Part shown: in pieces, positions 5,308 to 10,051 of the stretch
How the letters are laid out: every line of letters starts with the position of its first letter
Numbering within the stretch: the first letter of the stretch is position 1
NCBI GenBank assembly: GCA_019348445.1
Contig: JAHWJK010000036.1
Span: 1-10,051, forward strand
DNA: 10,051 nt
Origin: Actinomycetota bacterium
GTDB lineage: Bacteria; Actinomycetota; CADDZG01; WHSQ01
Direction of reading: 5' to 3'
The notes under the pieces: generated by a model
What the model was told of the DNA's origin: nothing
The model's input: the letters and a program-made list of their open reading frames with translations, nothing else
Databases searched by the model: none
Position numbers and translations under genes: made by a program

Positions 5308-6360
5308 GTGCAACAACCAGGCTGGGATCTTCCGGATCCTCCCGGAGTCACGCCGGTCCGCGGGTTCAACCCGCTCCGCTGGGTCATCCTCGGCCTCGCC
5401 GGCATCCTTCTCGTCTTCCTCGCGTTCTACGTCCCCATACCGATCCTGTACGAGTACCTCCCCGGCCCCGCGCCGAAGGTTGACAGCCTCATCACGATCG
5501 ACGGTGCTCGGACCTATTCGTCGGAGGGATCGTTCCGGCTCACGACCGTCACTGTGGAGACTCAGGTGACCTTTGCCGAATGGGTCGCGAGTGGTTTCGA
5601 CCCGCACAGTGCCGTTGTCACTAGAGATCAGGTGACCGGTGGCCAGAGCCTCGAACAGTTGCAAGAAGAGCAAGAGGCGCAGATGGATGCGTCTAATCAT
5701 GCGGCGACACAGGTCGCGCTCTCCGAGTTGGGTATCGCAACCCCCGAAGGAGACGGGGCGCGTGTCGTCGCCACGCTCCAGGGGAGGCCGGCGGACGGTG
5801 TGCTGAAGGAGAGCGACGTGATCCTGCGGATAGGAGGTGACAAGGTCGACACGGTTTGCGACGTAGGTCGCGAGATCGCCGAGTTCGACGTAGGCGATCG
5901 GATAAACCTGACTGTTCGTCGTGACGGAAAGGTAAAGACGGTATCGCTCGAGACCGTTGCCAACCCACAGGATCCGGCGTCTCCGTTCATCGGCATCGCG
6001 ATGGAGGAGGTCAATTACCGGTTCAAGCCGGGACTCGACGTGGATTTCGATCCCGGTGAGATCGCGGGACCGTCGGCCGGGTTGATGTTCGCTCTGCAGA
6101 TCTACGACCAGTTGACGCCGGACGACCTCACTCATGGGCATCAGGTCGCCGGCACGGGTGAGATCGCGTGCGACGGGGGCGTCGGTCCGATCGGCGGCGT
6201 CGAACAGAAAGTCGCAGGCGCCGCGCGCGAGGGGGCCGAGATCTTCCTGGCCCCCACTCTCAACGCGAAGGCAGCGAGAGCGGCCGCGGGCGACGACATA
6301 CAGGTGGTGTCCGTCTCGACGTTCTCCGACGCGGTGGAGTTCCTCGAAGCCCTGGAATAG
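5308..6360 (+). CDS. ylbL: YlbL-type membrane-anchored PDZ / Lon-like (S16) serine protease
   Basis: The 350-residue product has a short cytoplasmic N-terminus, one transmembrane helix (about 24-47, WVILGLAGILLVFLAF and beyond), an extracytoplasmic region with a PDZ domain (about 150-215, GRPADGVLKESDVILRIGG) and a C-terminal Lon proteolytic domain without an ATPase. The Ser-Lys dyad is intact: Ser256 in GPSAG and Lys301 in GGVEQKVAGA, 45 residues apart, a spacing like that of other Lon-type domains. Family members such as Bacillus YlbL act as envelope proteases and have been linked to clearance of a membrane division inhibitor. The upstream MreB and membrane protein make an envelope quality-control or growth-related role plausible, but the substrate is not visible. 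Starts at GTG 5308, 6 nt after a -10 box, and is followed after 1 bp by a strong hairpin. Confidence 0.92.
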   Translation: MQQPGWDLPDPPGVTPVRGFNPLRWVILGLAGILLVFLAFYVPIPILYEYLPGPAPKVDSLITIDGARTYSSEGSFRLTTVTVETQVTFAEWVASGFDPHSAVVTRDQVTGGQSLEQLQEEQEAQMDASNHAATQVALSELGIATPEGDGARVVATLQGRPADGVLKESDVILRIGGDKVDTVCDVGREIAEFDVGDRINLTVRRDGKVKTVSLETVANPQDPASPFIGIAMEEVNYRFKPGLDVDFDPGEIAGPSAGLMFALQIYDQLTPDDLTHGHQVAGTGEIACDGGVGPIGGVEQKVAGAAREGAEIFLAPTLNAKAARAAAGDDIQVVSVSTFSDAVEFLEALE

Positions 6361-6361
6361 C

Positions 6362-6382
6362 CCTCGGTCGCCACGGCCGAGG
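6362..6382 (+). terminator. Strong hairpin after ylbL, no U-tract
   Basis: A 9-bp stem (6362-6370 pairing with 6374-6382, one G-U pair) closes on a 3-nt loop CCA and begins 1 bp after the ylbL stop codon. It is followed by CACCCAACC rather than a T-run. GC-rich hairpins without a U-tract are common at actinobacterial gene ends. It probably ends or attenuates the mreB-ylbL transcript and separates it from the histidine kinase gene. Confidence 0.5.
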
Positions 6383-6410
6383 CACCCAACCGTGCGACAC
6401 TGAGCCGGAG

Positions 6411-9164
6411 ATGGTCGAGAGCTTCCTCGCCGTGCCGCTCCACTTCACAACGGAGTTCCTCGGCTTCCTCGTGATGGCGGGGGCCGCGGTGCTCCTCTTC
6501 TCGCGTCCCGAACTCATCCCCGGCGAATCGTCGAACCGGATCACTGCCGGGATCGGGTTCGCGCTCCTCGCGGCAGGGCAGGTCGCCCACGGCGGTGGGT
6601 TCGAGAACTTCGAAGTCGACGGCGCCCAGCCCTTGGTGGTTCTTCGGACGGTCGGGTTCCTCTTGATCCTCGTCGGGGTGACCGGTGGCCTGCGTATCTC
6701 CGCGGGAGCCGTTGCGGCGTGGCGGGTCGAAGAGGTCTGGATGCTGGCGCCTGCCGTCGCCGCGATGCTCGTCGCCGCGGTCGCGTTGAGAGGGTCGCGC
6801 GGCGCGGGGCCGAAATCGTTGCGTCGTCTCAGCCTGGGCGCATTCCTGTTCGGGCTAGGGCAGGTGGCCGGTTCCGCGGCGCCGACCGCGGAGTTCGGTG
6901 CCGGCGTCGTGTCGGTACCTGCCTATGTCGAACACGGCCTAGAGGCCGCCGCGTTCCTCGCATTCGCCGCATGGCTCCGGACCGCAGCGCGCGCCAGCAT
7001 CAGGACCAGGTTCGTGACCGCGTTCGCGGCCCTTCTGGTTGCCGTCGTGCTCGCATTGGCGTCCGCGCTCACCGGCGTGATCTCTTCGAACGTGCAGGGG
7101 GCGGAGCTCGCCGACGTCAAGGCGCAGGTGCGCGAGCACCTGGGTGAGATCCGCGAAGAGACCGAGGACCTCAAGCATGACGTCGAGGCGCTATCCGAGC
7201 TCGTTCGCAACGACGTGACCACCGGTCCGACGAATCTCGCTCCCCTTGCGCGCGCAGCGAAGGCGGAGCAGATCTTCGAATTCGACTTCGTCTTCTTCAT
7301 GACGCCCCGCGGACGTTTGCTCGGTTACGCGGCGGACCGACCGCTCGCCGATCCCGACGCGAAGCCGAAGCCGTTGGATGAGGCCGATGTCGCTCGGATC
7401 CTGGGGTCCGCGGTCATCGACCAGGTCGTCCGGAACAACGCGGTGGTGTCGGCGAGTCCGGCGCGCGTCGGCGGAACGTCGATCGCGATCGTCGCCGCGC
7501 ACGAGATCACGGATCCGGACGCGCCCGCTCGTCGCGTCGCGATCGTGGCGGTCGGGAAATATCTCGATGCGCTGACGACCGAAGGATTCAAGCCTGGGTT
7601 CGCGTCGATCGTCGTTGATGGAGAGGCCATCGCCAGCGAGCTCCCCGGCAAGGCTGCTGCGAACGAGCTCGTATCTCCCGAAGTAGCCGCGCAAGTGCAG
7701 AACGGGCAACTCGTCTCCGAACAGACGGTGTTCGGCGGTAAGTCCTACGCCACGGCGTACGGTCCGATCGAATCTGCCGGGGACGCGCCGGTCGCAACGC
7801 TCGTGGTGTCGAATCCGGCGCGCGTGATCGTCAAGGCCCGCGAGGGACTGACGGGTGTCTTGTTCATCGTAGCGATGGCCGCCGGTGCGGTGGCGCTCGT
7901 CCTCGCGTGGGTCTCCGGACGCCGGATCACGCGGCCTATACAGGAACTCACTGCGACGGCATCGGAGATCCGCGAAGGCAACCTCGAGGCGACGGCATCC
8001 GTTGCGGGAGAGGACGAGGTCGGCCGGCTTGGAGAGACGTTCAACGAGATGACCTCCTCGTTGCTTCAGTTGACGAACGACCTCAGGGATGCTGCCGTCG
8101 AGGAGCATCAGCTCCGATCGCGCATCGAAACGATCATCCAATCGATGGCCGACGGGCTGATAGCCGTCGACGCCGACAAGAACGTCCTCGCGTTCAACCG
8201 TCAGGCCGAGAACATGACGGGTCAAAGCGCAGAAGACGCACTCGGGCTTCCGGTCGACCAGGTCCTGACGGCGAAAGACTCACAGGGGAACCCGGCGCAC
8301 CTACCGGTATTCGATCTCGAGCCCGGCGCCGTAGACGCGGTGTTCGTCGAGAACGCGCAGGGCAAGCCCGTTCCGGTGACGATGGTGAGCGCGCCACTTA
8401 CCGCAGAAGACGGAAGCGCCATCGGCGGCGTTCTCGTGATGCGCGACATGACCCGCGAACGCGAGGTCGAGCGGATGAAGACCGAGTTCCTCTCGAATAT
8501 CTCGCACGAGCTTCGGACGCCGCTGACTCCTATCAAGGGTTACGCGGAGATCTTGGGTCGTAAAGACATCCCTCCGCACAAGGTGGGGAGATTTGTGGAA
8601 GGGATCCTCGAATCGACTTCTCGCCTCGAGCGGATCGTCCAGCTGTTGGTCGACTTCTCCGCTATGGAGGCTGGTCGCCTGGAGCCGCGTTCGAAGACGA
8701 TCGACATGTCGAACCTCGTACAGGAACTCGCGGGCGAGTGGTCGAGCCGGAGCGAGCGTCACGTCGTCGTCGCCGAGGTCGACCGGAGCGCCCCGGCGGT
8801 ATTGGGTGACGAGCGTTTGCTCCGGCGATCGCTGGAGGAGGTCCTGGACAATGCGGTCAAGTTCTCGCCGTACGGCGGGACCGTCCGCCTCGAGGTCCGG
8901 TCCGCGAACGGCAGCGGACGTCGCGGGGTCATCGTCACCGTGTCGGACGAGGGGATCGGGATCCCCCCGGAGGACATCGACAAGGTGTTCTCGGATTTCC
9001 ATCAATTGGATGGATCGGAGACGCGGGCGTTCGGCGGCCTGGGCCTCGGGCTCGCTTTCGTTCAGAGGATCGTCCAGGCCCACGACGGGAATATCACGGT
9101 CGATAGCCGCCTTGACGAAGGTACGACGGTCACGATCGATATCCCGGCGGCGGCAGATAACTAG
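6411..9164 (+). CDS. Multi-pass membrane sensor histidine kinase (N-terminal helix bundle, extracytoplasmic sensor, HAMP, PAS, HisKA, HATPase)
   Basis: The 917-residue protein carries about seven predicted transmembrane helices in the first 225 residues. The last of these leads into a coiled segment (about 229-270) and a roughly 250-residue extracytoplasmic domain, probably Cache/CHASE4-like (FDFVFFMTPRGRLLGYAAD, 291-309). A further helix (about 483-503) leads to HAMP (RRITRPIQELTATASEIREG, about 504-523, ending near 560), PAS (about 568-680), HisKA with H-box NISHELRTPLTPIKGYAEIL and phospho-acceptor His699, and HATPase_c with N-box DNAVKFSPYGG, G1 DEGIGIPPED and G2 GGLGLGLAFV. All catalytic boxes look intact. 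No response regulator is encoded in the window, so the partner is elsewhere. The ATG at 6411 is chosen because it begins the membrane region and starts 50 bp after ylbL; upstream codons in this frame overlap ylbL. The start has GGAG directly abutting it and no clear TANNNT box. The signal sensed is unknown. Confidence 0.93.
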   Translation: MVESFLAVPLHFTTEFLGFLVMAGAAVLLFSRPELIPGESSNRITAGIGFALLAAGQVAHGGGFENFEVDGAQPLVVLRTVGFLLILVGVTGGLRISAGAVAAWRVEEVWMLAPAVAAMLVAAVALRGSRGAGPKSLRRLSLGAFLFGLGQVAGSAAPTAEFGAGVVSVPAYVEHGLEAAAFLAFAAWLRTAARASIRTRFVTAFAALLVAVVLALASALTGVISSNVQGAELADVKAQVREHLGEIREETEDLKHDVEALSELVRNDVTTGPTNLAPLARAAKAEQIFEFDFVFFMTPRGRLLGYAADRPLADPDAKPKPLDEADVARILGSAVIDQVVRNNAVVSASPARVGGTSIAIVAAHEITDPDAPARRVAIVAVGKYLDALTTEGFKPGFASIVVDGEAIASELPGKAAANELVSPEVAAQVQNGQLVSEQTVFGGKSYATAYGPIESAGDAPVATLVVSNPARVIVKAREGLTGVLFIVAMAAGAVALVLAWVSGRRITRPIQELTATASEIREGNLEATASVAGEDEVGRLGETFNEMTSSLLQLTNDLRDAAVEEHQLRSRIETIIQSMADGLIAVDADKNVLAFNRQAENMTGQSAEDALGLPVDQVLTAKDSQGNPAHLPVFDLEPGAVDAVFVENAQGKPVPVTMVSAPLTAEDGSAIGGVLVMRDMTREREVERMKTEFLSNISHELRTPLTPIKGYAEILGRKDIPPHKVGRFVEGILESTSRLERIVQLLVDFSAMEAGRLEPRSKTIDMSNLVQELAGEWSSRSERHVVVAEVDRSAPAVLGDERLLRRSLEEVLDNAVKFSPYGGTVRLEVRSANGSGRRGVIVTVSDEGIGIPPEDIDKVFSDFHQLDGSETRAFGGLGLGLAFVQRIVQAHDGNITVDSRLDEGTTVTIDIPAAADN

Positions 9165-9241
9165 TCCTCCAAGACCACAGAAGTAGTTCCTTTGGGCTAT
9201 TCATTCTTCGTGGCTTGAGGCCTGAAAATCATCTATAGCGG

Positions 9242-9274
9242 ATGCAACCGGACAGATTGGACACGACTTCTTGA
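9242..9274 (+). other. Possible 10-codon leader ORF overlapping the fecR-like start
   Basis: ATG at 9242 opens a ten-codon frame (MQPDRLDTTS) whose TGA at 9272-9274 overlaps the TTG at 9271 of the next gene in a TTGA arrangement. It sits just after TATAGC (9234-9239), a possible -10 box without a convincing -35. The FecR-like start has no Shine-Dalgarno, so coupled translation from this small frame is conceivable. It may equally be chance. The rest of the gap 9165-9270 is noticeably more A/T-rich than its surroundings and shows no terminator hairpin. Confidence 0.25.
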
Positions 9275-10051
9275 GACTGCGGCACTACCTCTCGATCTTG
9301 CTCGCGTTCGCCGTCGTCGCCGGCGTCGTGGGGACGGTCTATCTGCGCGACTCCAGCGAGTTCGGTGACATGGAAGTTGTTGCGCTGGTCGGAGACGTAG
9401 AGATCCACCGCGGCAATAGCGTCATCGCCGTCGGTTCGTCTCCCGAATCACTCGAGCCGCAAGATGTTGTCGTCACCGGTCGTGACGGTCTTGCGAAGCT
9501 GAAGCTCGAGGACAACCGCACGATCTCGCTCCAGACCAAGACACGATTGCGTATCCGTTCGACCGATGCCGTCGAGCCGCAATCGGGGAGCATCCTGGCG
9601 GTTGCCAACGGCGCGCCGACTGAGGTCCTCTTCGATGACGTTTCGGCTCGTTTCTCTACCGCGATGTTCCGCGTCGACCGCGGGTTCGGTTCGGCGCGTG
9701 CTGCGACGCTCGACGGTCGCGCTCGTCTGGAGTCACGTGGGGAGCCACGGATCGACCTTGCGCAATTGATGCAGGTGGAGGTCGCCGCGGGTGATCTTCC
9801 GCAGAAGAGCGTTCCCTACCGCCTCAACCTCCGCGACGAATGGGACCGGGAATACCTGGCGTCCGTAGTCGAGCTGACGGAAGACCTCGACCTATTGGCA
9901 ACGGGTTTCGCTCGCCAAGTAGGCAACTCTCGTCCGGGACTCTCGTACTTCTCCGAGCTCGCCGGCGCGAACGTCAACTTCATGAAGCCTTATCTCTCGC
10001 GTCCCGTCGCCGATCTACTGGTTGGATTCACGATCGCCGACAACGACCCCG
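9271..10051 (+). CDS. FecR-domain membrane-anchored protein (3' end outside window)
   Basis: At least 260 residues are encoded before the right edge. A short basic N-terminus (MRLRHY) precedes a transmembrane helix or uncleaved signal anchor (about 6-26, YLSILLAFAVVAGVVGTVYL). An extracytoplasmic FecR-like domain follows (about 38-150): ALVGDVEIHRG, DVVVTGRDGLAKLKLEDNRTISL and RIRSTDAVEPQSGSILAVA show the usual alternation of short strands, with the G-D-x-V-x-T-G step. The classical FecR partners, a sigma factor and a TonB receptor, are absent, so this is the widespread surface FecR-domain type of unknown ligand rather than an iron-sensing anti-sigma regulator. After about residue 185 a helical segment (VVELTEDLDLLATGFARQVG) begins that I cannot assign. 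The TTG at 9271 is the only start that keeps the membrane helix; upstream in-frame sequence back to a TGA at 9223 offers no ATG, GTG or TTG. It lies 106 bp downstream of the histidine kinase, same strand. Confidence 0.75.
   Translation, partial: MRLRHYLSILLAFAVVAGVVGTVYLRDSSEFGDMEVVALVGDVEIHRGNSVIAVGSSPESLEPQDVVVTGRDGLAKLKLEDNRTISLQTKTRLRIRSTDAVEPQSGSILAVANGAPTEVLFDDVSARFSTAMFRVDRGFGSARAATLDGRARLESRGEPRIDLAQLMQVEVAAGDLPQKSVPYRLNLRDEWDREYLASVVELTEDLDLLATGFARQVGNSRPGLSYFSELAGANVNFMKPYLSRPVADLLVGFTIADNDP

Noticed and set aside
5278..6141. Minus-strand frame (287 codons) opposite ylbL
   Set aside because: Antisense to the clear PDZ/Lon-like gene with no recognisable domain and a charged, repetitive composition.
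6168..6410. Upstream extension of the histidine kinase frame
   Set aside because: It overlaps the Lon-like domain of ylbL in another frame and is Arg-rich with no membrane or family character.
7191..8225. Long minus-strand frame (344 codons) opposite the histidine kinase
   Set aside because: It is antisense to intact sensor, HAMP and PAS coding, has an Arg/Asp-rich low-information composition and no family motif; a typical shadow in GC-rich DNA.

Overview
The window is GC-rich and strongly G/C-biased at third codon positions. It reads as chromosomal DNA of an actinobacterium or close relative, probably from an uncultured lineage. Three things suggest this: a zincin_2/DUF2342 protein, a family best known from Actinomycetota, close to a YlbL-type PDZ/Lon-like protease and an extended SDR; several start codons that sit 6-7 nt after a TANNNT -10 box, the leaderless pattern common in actinobacteria; and GC-rich hairpins without U-tracts after genes. 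I see no insertion sequences, phage genes, CRISPR arrays, tRNAs or rRNAs. No gene is visibly broken by a frameshift.

Layout. The C-terminal tail of an unidentified + strand gene ends at 87. A two-gene minus-strand operon follows, read right to left: a zincin_2 family protein (2649-1510) overlapping by 4 bp a LarA/DUF2088-family protein (1513-143). A 30-bp divergent gap (2650-2679) holds two oppositely oriented leaderless -10 boxes. The right-hand one drives an extended SDR (2680-3747), which is followed by a strong hairpin. A small one-helix basic membrane protein (3922-4227) precedes an MreB-type actin homologue (4283-5281) and the PDZ/Lon-like protease YlbL (5308-6360), which ends in a second strong hairpin. 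Then come a 917-residue multi-pass sensor histidine kinase (6411-9164) and a FecR-domain membrane-anchored protein (from 9271) cut by the right edge.

How it fits together. The SDR/zincin_2/YlbL grouping resembles a neighbourhood I recall from Mycobacterium and Streptomyces; here mreB, a small membrane protein and a LarA-like gene accompany it. The middle of the window (small membrane protein, MreB, YlbL, histidine kinase, FecR-like protein) is rich in membrane and envelope functions, but a common pathway is inference only. The clearest oddities are two enzyme-family proteins encoded in one operon whose signature active-site residues are altered: HExxH replaced by DDVAR in the zincin, and one catalytic His plus the substrate-binding Q/K motif lost in the LarA homologue. 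The shared leaderless promoter architecture is the other. I found no clear evidence of a wholly new defence or mobile system.
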